DNA from: Trichosporon coremiiforme
Lineage: Eukaryota; Basidiomycota; Tremellomycetes; Trichosporonales; Trichosporonaceae
Reading direction: 5' to 3'
Length of the DNA stretch: 64,000 nt
Assembly: GCA_039545355.1 (NCBI GenBank)
Contig: BCJJ01000001.1
Coordinates: forward strand, 1,858,570-1,922,569
Shown here: piece after piece, positions 20,000 to 31,619 of the stretch
How positions within the stretch are numbered: position 1 is the first letter of the stretch
Layout: every line of letters begins with the position of its first letter
Made by a program: the position numbers and the translations under genes
Notes under the pieces: generated by a model
The model's input: the letters and a program-made list of their open reading frames with translations, nothing else
Told to the model about the DNA's origin: nothing
Database searches by the model: none

Positions 20000-20460
20000 G
20001 CGCGCGCTTATCACGCCAGACTCGTTCCCTTGTTCATCTCTTCGCTGCGCGCTTCTAGACACTGCGCCTCTTTCGCACCGGCTCCATCGCACACCGCAAT
20101 CCGCATCAGGCAAGCTTCCCCTTCCTATCTGCCTTCCTTCATCTTCACGGGTATCCCCTAATCTCTGTTGAGACGCCCATCGTGATCCAAGCTGAGAGAC
20201 ATAGACCCACAGCGCACAGCGCCGAATCTCATTCTGGAAGGTATGTTCACCGTAGACGTTAACTTGTATGTTATTATGCCGGAGCTACCTCCGTATCGTT
20301 CGACAGACCTTATCCTTTGCGGACCTTTGCAGACGCCCCAGCGCTTTGCCCATTGAGCTGTTATGCTTGTTCTAATGACATATCGCGTTGTACACAGTCC
20401 CTACAGAATGCTTCTTGCGGCGGTTTACTACGCTCGCCTTCCTTCACGAGTGTTCGCTCC
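20000..20460. other. Convergent 3' region of SPF30 and OMA1
   Basis: About 460 bases between two converging stop codons. It is moderately AT-richer than the flanks and contains no recognisable gene or repeat. Confidence 0.4.
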
Positions 20461-21863
20461 TTAAGCCCACACCGGCGTGTTATTGCTCTTGGTCCAACCG
20501 CCAAGCTGGTCGCGGAACCCGCCGTCCATGGCAGCCTCGGCGGCGCCGCAGTGCTTCTCGCGCTCGGCCATGGCCTCGGGCTGCTCATTGCGCAGGGCCT
20601 TGATGCGTTTCTTAGACGCAGGGTGCGTCGACATGAAGTCGAGGTTGTTGCCGCCGCGCATGCCCTCGACCTCGGTCATGCGTTCCCAGACGTGAGGGCC
20701 CTCGGCTGGGTTGTAGCACGCGCGTGCCATCAGTTTCAGGCCGATGTTGTCCGCCTCCGTCTCGTTCGTGCGCGAGTTGGGGAGTCTGTATGTCAGCTCG
20801 AGTGCGATTCTTTTAACTCACTGGAGGAGGAAGGTGACGAGGAGACGGGTGAAGCCGACATCGAGACCGAGCGACTCGAGCAGGAAGGAAACGCCGAAGA
20901 GCACCTTCATCTGGGACATGCGCTCGGCACCGTGGCGGGCGACGACGTGCGCGATCTCGTGTCCCATAACAGTGGCCAGTCCATCATCGTTTCCAGATAC
21001 AGGCAGAATACCAGTGAAGACGAAGATCTTGCCTCCGGGAATAACAAAGGCGTTCTGCGTCTTCGGGTCGTCGACGACGTACACCTCCCACTCGTTCAGG
21101 TCGGCCGGCAGGTTCGGGTTGCGGTTTTTGCGCACACCCTCGCCAAAGATGTACTCGAGGTCTTGACCCCAGCCCGGTCCCTCGACGGCGCCGAGCGAGT
21201 GGCCCTGCTTCATCTTGCCCAGGTTGTTGCCCTCGACGATGCGGGTCGCGATGTGCCGCACGCGCTTCGAGATGGGGTGGTTGGGCGAGAGGATCTGGCC
21301 GCCGAACTGCTGCATCGTCTCCTGGTACGTCGCGAGACCGATCTGCCGTCAGCTTGGTGTTCGATCTTTGACGAGCTGGCGCACGCGTCGCACACGCCCT
21401 CCGGCCGCGTATGCATGCATAAACCCACCTCAGTCTCCTGGTCGACGGAGCAGTCCATGAACCGCAACCTTCCAGTCTCCGGAACACGCTCAAGGCTGTA
21501 CGTATGTCAGCGTCATGTCATCCGAAACAAGGACACCCTGGTGACTCACTGGCACACATAGTAAATGAGGGCGACTCCGATTCCGATCGCGTAGATCTTG
21601 ACGCCACGGTCCCCGCCGAGGCGCCGCTTGACGTAGTTCTCAACGTTCTGGCGGCCGCCGCCCGGCTGCCCCTGTCCGCCGTACGGATCCCATCTGTCGT
21701 AGCGGGAACGTTCCGGGCCAGAAGTCGAGAACGGCCGCTTGGGCAGATGCGAGAGGACGCTCGGTGTCCGCGGGACGCAGCGGACAGAGGGCTGCAGCAC
21801 GACGCAGGGCGTAGGGCGCACAACCCGCGCGAGCCGGACTGGTTGGGCGAGGATTCCACGCAT
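20461..21863 (-). CDS. OMA1: OMA1-like mitochondrial M48 metalloprotease
   Basis: Inner-membrane zinc protease of mitochondrial quality control. The start at 21863 opens an Arg-rich presequence (MRGILAQPVRLARVVR ... HLPKRPFSTSG). A membrane segment (VKIYAIGIGVALIYYVC) precedes the first intron. After the splice the M48 core follows: QFGGQILSPNHPISKRVRHI, EWEVYVVDDPKTQNAFVIPG, GGKIFVFTGILPV, then the HEIAH zinc motif in VMGHEIAHVVARHGAERMS. The third metal ligand lies in NETEADNIGLKLMARACYNP after the last intron, and the family end MSTHPASKKRIKALRN is intact. Four exons with three introns; the middle intron (about 85 nt) is longer than usual here. All catalytic elements are present. Confidence 0.92.
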
Positions 21864-22306
21864 GCTTGTCGACCTTAGAGGAGGTTGGTCGAGGATAAGG
21901 GTCGCCCGAGAGGACAGACGAGGTGTGGTCGTAGGGGAAATGAAAAGAACAATCTGGGGATCGACATGAGTAGTTGGATCGCCCGTCGCTGCCGCGATGC
22001 CGCCTTTACTCCGGCCCTTGCACGCTGGTGCATGACGACAACACTCGGCTCTTCGCCTGCACACTCGCTCAGCGCTCAGGAACCAGGTCCCGCCATGTGC
22101 CACTGACCGAGGTGTCTCAAGCGACCGGTAGGCGCAGGGGCTCGATCAATGTTAACGGAAAACTGAACTTGCACGCCTTCCAACGGCAAACTAGGCACGC
22201 CGACCGGTATCATGCGTCACGACCCCGCGGTGCTGTCCACACCTGTTAACTGTTGAGTGGTGCAACGGACACCATCCACACCACCACCACCCACAGTCAG
22301 GACACC
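21864..22306. other. Divergent promoter region of OMA1 and VMA5
   Basis: 443 bases between divergent starts of two organelle-related genes. There are no clear TATA or other strong elements and no RNA gene. Confidence 0.4.
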
Positions 22307-23910
22307 ATGCCGTCCGACCTGTCCTACTGGCTCATCTCCGTCCCGCTTCACGACGGCGACCCCTCCTCCGTCCTCCAGGACGTCCGTCACGCAACCGGCG
22401 GGCAGGTTACTTGCGGCGGCTGGGAGATTCCCGATCTCAAGGTACGTGCCAACGTGCTGCGATGAGTGCCGCAGGGCTACTATCGCACCTTCCTTCCGAT
22501 TACCATAGCTGTACTCGAATTCCAGAGCTGACACACGCAGGCTGGAACCCTCTCGTCGCTGATCTCGCTGTCGGACGCGCTGCCCAAGACGGACGCGGCG
22601 TTCACGCAGACTGTCTCGAAGCTGCTCGACACGCTGCGTTCGCTCGTCAACGACGACAAGGAGCGCATGCAGCAGCATGTCCGCGTCAACGACCGACCCG
22701 TCGAGGAGTACCTCATCCCGGACCCGCAGGGGTCGGGCTCGTGGCGCTGGGACAAGGGACGCTGGGGAGAGGGCGGCAAGGTCGTCGATGTCATTGCTGC
22801 GCTGCAGAGTGTGAGTTGGTCTTCCCCGAGCCGCTTCCTGCATCAATGCACGGGATCTAGCTCTGGTAGTCACGTACGAAGCTAACAGCCAAGGAAATGA
22901 ACACGATCGAGTCGTCTCAGAAGCAGAAGACGCAGCAGTACCAGCTCGCCAAGGGAGCCCTCAACACGCTCCAGCGCAAGCAGCAGTGAGTTGCCGCGGA
23001 AGGAAGGAAGGAGGGAAGAAAGGGCGCTGACACGAAACAGGGGAAATCTCGCGCAGAAGTCGCTGATCGACGTTGTGAAGAAGGGCGACGTCGTCGAAGG
23101 CTCAGAATACCTCGAAACGCTCCTCGTCGCGGTGCCGAAGTGCGTAGCTGATCCTATCGCGGAACCCAAGCTGACAATCAGGAACAACATCAAGCAGTGG
23201 TACGACAACTACGAGCGCTTGTCGAGCATGGTTGTCCCACGCAGCTCCAAGTGAGTTACCGGCCACCCGAGGATGACTCGAATGGTTGCTGACGCAATCA
23301 CAGAGAGGTCGCAGAAGACGGCGAGTACAAGCTCGTCACAGTCACGCTGTTCAAGAAGTTCCACGACGAGTTTGTTCACAAGGCGCGTGAGAACAAGTAC
23401 CAGGTCCGCGAGTTTAAGTGGGACGATGAGGCGAGCGCGAATCAGAAGGAGGAGCTTGAGCGTCTCGAGAAGGAGGAGAAGGAGCTCTGGGTAAGCTATC
23501 ATGGCGCGTTTACAACCTGACATCCAGACCGAGCTCCTGCGCCTGTCCCGGATAAACTTCTCAGAAGCGTACCAGCTGCTGGCGCACCTGAAGACGGTGC
23601 GCATGTTCGTTGAGAGCGTGCTGCGATACGGTCTCCCGGCCGACTACGCGGGCGTCATTGTGAAGGTGGGTTCAGCTTCACGAGTTCCAAGCTAATGTCA
23701 CAGCCGGAGCCCAAGACGGCCGTCAAGACTCTAAAGCAGTTGTCCGCGCAGTACAACGACCTGGCGTCGGGCAAGTCGAAGGAGAAGCAGGCGGCGAAGC
23801 AGAAGCAGGCGCCCGGCGCGGAGGACCTGATCGGCGAGTGGGCAAACGTCATGGAGCAGGAGTACTACGACTTTGTCCTGTTTGAGCTGCCCAAGGTCCA
23901 ATTCGACTGA
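22307..23910 (+). CDS. VMA5: V-type ATPase subunit C
   Basis: Stator subunit of the V1 sector that ties the peripheral stalks to the proton pump on vacuolar and endosomal membranes. Eight exons, all with in-phase junctions; introns end in GCTGACACACGCAG, GCTAACAGCCAAG, CTGACACGAAACAG and similar. The protein starts SDLSYWLISVPLHDGD and has the family landmarks LSDALPKTDAAFTQTVSKL, EEYLIPDPQGSGSW, RWDKGRWGEGGKVVDVIAAL, KGDVVEGSEYLETLLVAVPK, YERLSSMVVPRSS, VTLFKKFHDEFVHKARENKY and FSEAYQLLAHLKTVRMFVES. It ends MEQEYYDFVLFELPKVQFD. The length of about 390 residues is usual for the family. Of the genes here it has one of the highest intron densities, typical of highly expressed tremellomycete genes. 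Confidence 0.95.
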
Positions 23911-24315
23911 GTAGATTTTCTAGTGTAAAACGTTTAAACCCGGCCACACCCAGGCTTAGAATGCATGTTGTCGAGAATGCCCACTGGCTGCGGCTGCTAC
24001 ACGCAAAGCTGAGGAACTCGGCAGCTTGGCCGTCAAGTCAGCCGGCGTGCGCTGCGCGGTGACTACAACTCGGCCGTGGCCGAGGAATGCGCTTGTTGCC
24101 GTTAGATGCCGATGTGCCGCCGTGGACCGGCTTCCGGACCGGTGCTGGGTGTTGATGTGGGCGGTAGCTTCGTGCGTCCAACATCTGTTCTAGCAGTCCT
24201 TTGAGCATCTAGCCTCTGTTATCTATTCCAAGCACACACATCCTTTCCTTTCCTCGCCATCCATCCCTCATCTCCCTCTCATCAACAACACGACCAAAAC
24301 CAGACGTCAGGCACG
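23911..24315. other. Intergenic between VMA5 and polyol dehydrogenase
   Basis: About 400 bases. The part just upstream of the dehydrogenase is a long CT-rich stretch (24235-24290), typical of leaders of strongly expressed fungal genes. No RNA gene or repeat is seen. Confidence 0.45.
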
Positions 24316-25700
24316 ATGTCCGCCTTCCACCACCTCGTAACCGAGCAGCCGCCCCAAGTCTCCTCCTTGGGCCTGGGAGAGAACACGGCCTGCGTGCTGC
24401 TGAAAAAACGCAGCATCGTAGTTCGGGATACGCCTATGCCGATCCTGCAGCCTGACGGAGTGTTGGTCAAGGTAATCGCGAGCGGTATCTGTGGCTCGGA
24501 CCTGCACAACTACACGGCCGGCGGTGTCGGTGGCCGACCCGTGACTGAGCCGCTGGTCATGGGCCACGAGTCCGCGGGAGAGGTCATCGCCGTCGGTGAC
24601 CTGGTCAAGACACACAAGGTCGGAGACCGCGTTGCCGGTGAGTCCGTCGTCGGGCGTTGGCCACCCCCAGTCCCTTCCCACCCGGATCTCCACCCACACT
24701 CCCCTCTCACCGAGTGCTAACGCCCAGTCGAGCCGGGCCTCCCCTGCCGCCGCTGCAAGAATTGCAAAGAAGGCCGCATGAACATCTGTCTCGACGCGCA
24801 CTACTGCGGTTCGCCCGGTTCCGTCGGCTCCCTGTCCCGCTACTTCGCCCTGCCGGCCGACATGGCGCCTCACATCCCCGACACGCTCAGCTGGGAGGAG
24901 GCAGGCTCAATCCAGCCCCTCGCCATTGGCGTGAACATTGCCCGCCGCGCAGACCTGAGGGCGCACCAAGCCCTCGCGGTCATCGGCACGGGCCCTATTG
25001 GGCTGATCACGGGCGCTGTGGCGCGCGCATATGGGCTGAGCAAGATTGTCGGCTTTGACGTTAACCCGAAGAGGGTCGAGTTTGCGCGCAAGTACAGGGA
25101 TCCCTCTGGGCGGGCTGTGTTCGACCACGTGTTTGTCGTGCCCGAGCTGCCCACTAGTCTGCCTTCTAACGGTAATGCCAACGGAGATGCGAATGGAGGA
25201 GATCGCGAGGAGGAGGAGGTTCCGGTCGGAGATATCAAGTACGAGGCAGCCAAGCGGAACGCGAAGACGTACCTTGAGGAAGCGGGCGTGGACAGCGAAG
25301 GGTTTGAGCGCATCGTGGAGGCCTCTGGCGCCGAGGACGGGGGCATGCTCGGCGTTGCGCTCGCAGCTATGGGCGCGACGTACCTCGCCGTCGGACTTGG
25401 GCATCACCAGACCAACCGATTCCCGACACTCGCCGTTACGAACAAGGAGCTGGACGTGAAAGGTGCGTATTCTCCTCAGCTTCTCCGTCTGGACACTAAG
25501 ACATTGATGCTGACCCCGCAGGAATCACACGATACACCTCTCCCTGCTTCCCGAACGCGATCGACCTCCTCGCGCGCAATGCAGTGGACCTGAAGCAGCT
25601 GATCACCAAGGTGCTCCCGCTGAGCCGGAGCAAGGACGCTTTCGACGCTGTCGAGAGTGGCGACGAGATCAAGGTCATCATTAAGAACCAGGAGATGTAA
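24316..25700 (+). CDS. Zinc-dependent polyol (sorbitol/xylitol-type) dehydrogenase
   Basis: Medium-chain dehydrogenase of 411 residues from three exons (24316-24637, 24728-25462, 25522-25700). The catalytic zinc site is seen in SGICGSDLHNY, GHESAGEVIAVG and the downstream Glu. The structural zinc cysteines are in PGLPCRRCKNCKEGRMNIC. The NAD-binding turn is VIGTGPIGLITGAVARAYG followed by FDVNPKRVEFARK. The family end ITRYTSPCFPNAIDLLARN is present. It probably oxidises a sugar alcohol to a ketose with NAD in the cytosol; sorbitol, xylitol and arabinitol cannot be separated by reading. A Glu/Asn-rich insert of about 25 residues (around NANGDANGGDREEEEVP) after the Rossmann segment is unusual and makes the protein longer than the common 355-380. 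Confidence 0.88.
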
Positions 25701-26010
25701 TGCATTGTACTTCTGGCTTTCCTACAGAGGAGGCTGGGCGTCAGCTTGTCGCCCTTGCGGTGAGCTCACAGAGAGATGTGGCAGTCGGGAAGACAGATCT
25801 GAAGTTGCTGGGCCGTGAATGAAAGATCTGTGGATGAGACACGGATCTTTTGACGCAGCCATTTTGACACCTACACTGGTGGGCGGGCTCTGCGTACGCT
25901 GTCTGAGGCTGCTTGTCAGTTTGGATGTCGAATGCATGCGAACTGACGAGCTTAATCACCAGCTCTCCTTCGTCCGATCACGTCGCCTGATTGAACGCCC
26001 TGTACGACGT
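25701..26010. other. Convergent 3' region
   Basis: 310 bases between converging stop codons of the two dehydrogenase genes. No feature is recognised. Confidence 0.4.
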
Positions 26011-27237
26011 TTACTCCGGCTTCCTCCAGTTGATGGTAGCACTAGCCTGCTGTGTCGGGAAGATGACTGCTTATCAGCTTACGCCAACCTAGGAAGCTTA
26101 CGCATCTGCGCGATCTGGACGTGTTCCGGGCGAGACGCGACCCAGACGATCTCCTCTGCAATGTCCTGTCCAGTCACTGCTATCAGCTACGGCGGAGGAT
26201 CATCGAGCTTACGCGGCGTGAGGCCCTTGTACTCGTTATCGGCCCGGTCCTTGTCGCCGCGGTATCGAACCACGCTGAACTCGGTCTCGACCATGCCGGG
26301 CTGGATCTCGGCAACGCGGATCGGCGTGTTCACAAGTTCCCTGAGGAGTACACCGCTGATTGAGTTCACAGCAGACTTAGTCGCGCAGTAGATAGATCCT
26401 GGCGTTAACTGCGTACATAACCGAAGACTTAGCAGCACCCACCGCCGACATAGGGCTCAATGCCTGCCACACTGCCGACGTTGATGATCATCTTAAGGTC
26501 AGCTACGCGCAGCTGAGATAGCTTACACCGGTGTTGCGCTGCTTCATGTGCTTCACGAGCGATTGCGTCAGATGGAACAATCCAAGAACTGGGGGTTAGC
26601 TAGGTCTGGTCCAAGGTGTGTGAGCCGCACCATTGGTCTGGAACATGACGTCCATGTCCTCCTCGGCTGTTGTCAGCTACATGTACTTGGCTCAAATAGC
26701 TCACAAACTTCCCCAACGTGGTCACGGCCCTTGACAAGGCCCGCATTGTTGACAAGTCTGCCGTCAGCTCTCAGACACGGCGTAGGGAGCTCACATATCA
26801 ATACCGAGGCCCTCAGTGCGATCGAGGACTTTGTCCAGCGACCGGCGGTTCATCATATCCGCCTCGATTGTGACAACCTTTCCGTTGCTAAAGCCATTCT
26901 GCTTTTGAAGTGCAGAGCACTGATCAGCGACCTCGGCGAGCTTCTCCTTCCTCCGCGCCAGCAGAACGACGTTCGAACCACAGCGCGAGAAGAGCTGAGC
27001 AGTGGCGGCACCGATGCCACTCGAAGCACCGGAGATGAGGACTGGAGTCAATTCAGTTCAGCAAGCCTCCGAGAGCTTACCAGTCTTGCCCTCGAGACGG
27101 GAGGTGTTGAAGACTCCAGCAGAGCCGCTGTTGCAGCGTTGCTGGAGGAGGAAAGCGGAAGCAGAAGGGGCGCAGGTCGAGATGCGCCCAACGGAAGGAA
27201 TCTGCGAGAGGCGAGTGGCGGAGCGGAGAGTCAACAT
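26011..27237 (-). CDS. Short-chain dehydrogenase/reductase (YMR226c-like)
   Basis: A nine-exon gene of about 300 residues with introns of about 36-45 nt. The nucleotide-binding motif is VLISGASSGIGAATAQLF (the first intron splits GKT from VLISG), followed by LLARRKEKLAEVADQ. Then come LVNNAGLVKGRDHVGEV, MFQTNVLGLFHLTQSLVKHM, the catalytic Ser in MIINVGSVAGIEPY, and the Tyr-Lys pair in YCATKSAVNSISGVLLREL. The substrate loop is IQPGMVETEFSVVRYRGDK, and the end EEIVWVASRPEHVQIAQM continues into IFPTQQASATINWRKPE. These last segments match the NADP-dependent serine/3-hydroxy acid dehydrogenase subgroup. The 45-residue Ser/Arg-rich leader before the Rossmann fold (MLTLRSATRLSQIP) looks like a mitochondrial presequence, which the yeast protein lacks. 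The divergent start of the coronin gene is 289 bases away. Confidence 0.85.
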
Positions 27238-27526
27238 GTTGGCGTCGGCGTCCTGGAAGATAGAGATGAAGATTGCAACAGCAGGACACTCGATCACTTC
27301 TCCTTCTCATCCGGACTCGGTCTCGACATCAGACGGCACTGATATCTGGGCAACTCTCGGCTTAGGCCGGCTATTTCCCGTTCTCGGATTGGGATTGGCT
27401 CCGCTGATCGCCGGAATGCTCGACCTCCACCGCTGTGGTGGAGGCATCGTCGTCTGAGGTGGGTGAAACGTCATCTCAGACCCCTGCAATCGCATATCGT
27501 CAACTCTCTTCAACTCAACGACAGAA

Positions 27527-30500
27527 ATGCGGCAGCAGTTCGGGGCGACCAAGTTCCGCAATGCTGTCCCTGCAGTTCCCGCTCGGGACCACTGGTATCG
27601 CTCTCACCTGCCCAGTGCCAGCGACGCGCCCCAGAACACGGTTGCCTACAGCTCCGTGGTCAAGACCAACCGCGAGCATATCGTGACGGTGACTCCGGCC
27701 GGCGACGTGAGCATTCGTAAGTACGATGCTGTTGGCGACAAGGAGGGAGATGCCTGGCAGGGAAAGCTTGGCGCTGTTGCCGACTGGGATTTGAGCCATC
27801 TTGAGGGAGGTGACATGGTCGTTGCCGGCACGGACGGAACAGTGAGTTCGCATGACGGCAAACGGAACTGACAAACAGGTGACTTATCTGACTGTCCGCG
27901 GCTTGGAGGCACCTGGACAGCAATCAACGCTCAAGGCGCCCGCTCGCGTAACCTCTATCGCACTGCACCCGACGACTCGCGGCATTGCGCTTGCCTGCTC
28001 AAGCGCCGTCGAGATCTACGACCTTCACTCCGGCGAAGCTATGATTAAGCTGAACGTGCCCGACAACCAGCCGCTGTGGTCGGCGGCTTGGAAGAGCGAT
28101 GGACGACTCATTGCCGGTGTCACCAAGAAGGGGCAGATGTATGTCTGGGATCCTCGCGCCGGTGCCGACCCCATCACGAAGCGCGATCTCGCGACGGTGC
28201 TCCAGGCGCTGAAGCCGGTGCGCGTCGCTTGGGCCGGTGACGAGGTGTTCGTAACGTCGTTCTCCCGTACGCGAGCGAGGCAGTACTCCCTCTTCAAGCC
28301 CGACCTGAGCACCATCTTCACCGCCAGCGTGGACAATAGCCAGGGTCCGCTCTCGCCCCTCGTGGACGAGGAGAGGCGTATCGTCTACCTCGTCGGAAAG
28401 GGCGACATGACCCTCCGCCAAATCGAGCTGTCGGGCCCTCAGGGATACCAGGAGGTTACGCACCCGCTGCAACACGCGGTGTGCTCGGGCTCTCTCGCCG
28501 CTGCGCACTGGTCCACACTGCCCGTGATGGAAGCGCGTGTCGCCAGTATCCTCCTCCCTGTCGTGGACAAGGACGGCGAGACGCTGATGCCTGTTCACAT
28601 CAACGTTCCTCGCCGTCAACTCATTGACTACCACGCCGACCTGTATCCTGATGTCGTTGGAGGTGTGCCTGAGCAGGCGGCCAAGGCTTGGTTCGATGGA
28701 GGTGACAACCAGCCTCTGCCAGCGTCCCTCGACCCGACGAGGAGAGGAGAGTGGGAGAAGATCGTGGCTTCATACGCCCCTGCTCCACCTACGTCGACGA
28801 CCAAGTCGAACGTCCAGCCTCCACAGGAGCTATCGCCGAGTGCGGCGAAGCCGGACCCGACATCTGAGGCTAGGGCTGTCTCGCCGGCCCCGTCACCAGA
28901 GCCTGAGAAGCAGACTGCACCTGCACTCGCTGGTGCTGCCACTCCTGCCCCGTCGCAGCCTGCTGTCCAAGCTTCGATGAGTGTGCCTGCTAGGTCTGAT
29001 GACCTCCCGAAACCTCAAGACAGCGAGGACTATGCCTCGACCTCCTACAAGGTCCGCAACGTGTGCGATCGCTTGGAGCAGTTCCGGAGACAGCACACCA
29101 AGGACCACAAGGGCCCTCTGATGGTCGGTCTGCAGGGACCCCAGGGATGTGGCAAGACCACATTGTGCGATGCGCTGCTGCAACACCTCCGGGATAAGGG
29201 TCTGAAGGTCGCCGTCCTGTCTCTCGATGACCTCTACCGCACACACGATGGGCTGCAGAAGGTTGCTCAAGACTACCCGAACAACCCACTACTGGCCGGC
29301 CGTGGACCACCCGGCACACATGACATGGCTCTCGCCGCGGACGTGCTCAACAAGATCGTTCACATCAACGACAACAATGGACACGTTGACTTGCCCGTGT
29401 TCGACAAGAGCTTGTGCGGCGGCGAGGGAGACCGAAGCGAGATAACTGTGCCCGTCGATGGACCGCTAGATGTCTTCGTGCTCGAAGGATGGTCCATGGG
29501 CTTCGGGCCATTGACGCCCTCTGCTTTGAAGCAACGTTACGAGAAGGAGGATGGCAAGTACTTCCCACAACACTCGCTCGAGTCTCTGACGAACTTGAAC
29601 GATAGCCTTGTTCAGGTGTCGGAGAAGATGTACACGCCATTCTCGGCGCTGGTGCAGGTCGAGCCCACGAGCTACGACTACGTTTTCGACTGGCGCCTGC
29701 AGCAGGAACACAACATGAAGGCCGCGAACGGTGGCAAGGGCATGACCGACGAGCAGGTGCACAAGTTTGTCGAACGCTACATGCCTGAGTATGAGCTGTG
29801 GGGCGAAACGGTGCTCGCCAAGGATGCACCATGGGCCGGTCACGTCATTCGCATGAACTATGGCAAGGACCGCGAGGTGCTCAAGTTCGAGACGCCCAAG
29901 AGTGACAAACCGAACATGTTTGGTATGTCCGAGCCTGCCGGAGCGTCGGCATCGAAACCGGACAACAAGGCTGAGGCTTCAGATGCCGCTCCAACTGAGA
30001 CCAAGACAACGCAGAGGAATCCGCAGGCTCACGCTTTCCATCCCCAGAAGCTGCCTGGTCTGGAGAAGGCGCCCGAGTCCCGGACCATGCCCGATAAGCC
30101 GGCATCTAAGGGCATCCCCGGAGCTCGCGAGTCAACGCTCGCTGGCGTTGTTCCGGACGAGAAGCCGAAGACGCAGGAGAAGCCGCGATACAACTCCACT
30201 TGGTCGCGCAAGTTCATGGGTGCCCGCTCGCCGCTGAACCCGACATACTTCGAGATTCCCCCGGTGGCGACGCTGCACCAGGACTCATGCGTTCTACACA
30301 TCACGAACCGGCTCGCCCTGTTCCCGATCCAAGGTCCGGGCGGGCGTGTCTGTGTGCACCCGTTGGCGCAGAAGGGTCGCCTGCCCGATGGCGGCAGGGG
30401 CTTCTTGTCCGGCGGCGCGGGTCTGACTGACTTTGCGGCCTTTGCAGGCAAGGAGCAGGATACCGTCGTGCTCGCGGGAGATGACGGAGCTCTCCGCGTC

Positions 30501-31568
30501 TGGCGTGTCGGGAAGGAAGGTATCGAGGGCCCTGGCCCCGAGCCGGAGCAGACGATCAAGGCGGGCATGGACAAGATCGCGCACGTCGCCTTCCACCCGA
30601 CGGCATGGAACCTTGTCGTGGTCGCGAGCAACGACCTGAAGTCACCCGCGCTGCACTTCTTCGACATCTCTGAGGGTCAGCACCAGCTGCACGTCCCGCT
30701 CGATGTTGGCCAGATCTTCACCTTCGCGGTCGCGCAGAATGGCTCGAGGGTCGCGCTCTCGTGCAAGAACTCGCAGATCGTCGTGCTCGATCCCCGCCAG
30801 CCTGAGAAGATGGTGAAGGGAAAGGCGCACGACTCACCCCGTTCGTTCCAGCTGACATGGATCGACGACACCCATCTCGTGTCCGTCGGCTTCAACCGCG
30901 GCTCCATGCGCAAGATCAACCTGTATGAGGTCACCGACAGCGAAGTCAAGACGCTCGCGTCGTCCACGATAGATGTGTCTCCTTCGGTCCTCTTCCCGTC
31001 CTACGACCCCGACACTAACATCCTCTATGTGTGGGGTAAAGGTGAGCGTGCGATTCAGGCGTTCGAGATCCAGCCCGGCGCGAACGAGCCGATCGCGAAG
31101 TTGCCCGCATTCACTGGTGCAGCGCCGCAGCTTGCCGTTGCTTTCTTCCCGAAGACGGCGTGCGACGTGCGCAAGGTTGAGGTCGGCCGCGCACACCGCC
31201 TGACGGCCAAGACTCTCGAGGACGTCATCTTCACGATTCCCCGTAACAAACCCCAGTTCTTCCAGGACGACATTTACGTTGACACGCTGGATCCGACGCC
31301 CGTGACGCTCGCTGAGCAGTGGATTAACGGTGACGATACGCCTCCGAAGAAGCTTAGCCTCCGCCCCGAGGGCATGGAGCTCCTCAGCGAGGCACCGGCG
31401 CCGACGGTCGTCAAGAAGAAGTTCGTCCCCGCTGCCCAGGTCATGAGCGAGGAGGAGAAGAAGCAGAAAGAGATGGACGCGCTGTTCGCGCGCGCGCAGG
31501 CTGATGTGAGCGACTCAGAGTCCGAGCCCGAGGTGAAGGGTCTCCCGCCGCCCGACGACGACTGGTAG
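27527..31568 (+). CDS. Tandem-propeller coronin (POD1/CORO7 type) with an inserted glycerate-kinase-like P-loop domain
   Basis: Two exons (27527-27841, 27879-31568), 1334 residues. Residues 1-385 are the first coronin propeller with its trailing segment (start QQFGATKFRNA, later RRIVYLVGKGDMTLRQIEL, QLIDYHADLYPDVVGG). A Pro/Ser linker follows. Residues 490-790 form a complete kinase of the D-glycerate 3-kinase/yeast Tda10 group: Walker A in GLQGPQGCGKTTLCDALL, LSLDDLYRTHDGLQKVA, GRGPPGTHDMALAADVL, VFDKSLCGGEGDRS, VFVLEGWSMGF and FVERYMPEYELW. After a second linker, residues 870-1245 are the second propeller (YNSTWSRKFMGARSPL, LFPSYDPDTNILYVWGKGE). The protein ends PPPDDDW, an acidic-Trp tail like the Arp2/3-binding end of CORO7/POD1. 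The coronin parts suggest actin-linked trafficking; the kinase substrate is inferred. The frame is open throughout exon 2, so this is not two genes side by side. Confidence 0.88.
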
Positions 31569-31619
31569 TCAAGCCGAATACTGTTATACATATACAGTGT
31601 CTATGAATCTCCCCATACT

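Noticed and set aside
20317..21561. 414-codon plus-strand open frame across OMA1
   Set aside because: Antisense shadow of the M48 protease exons and introns; it has no resemblance to a protein family.
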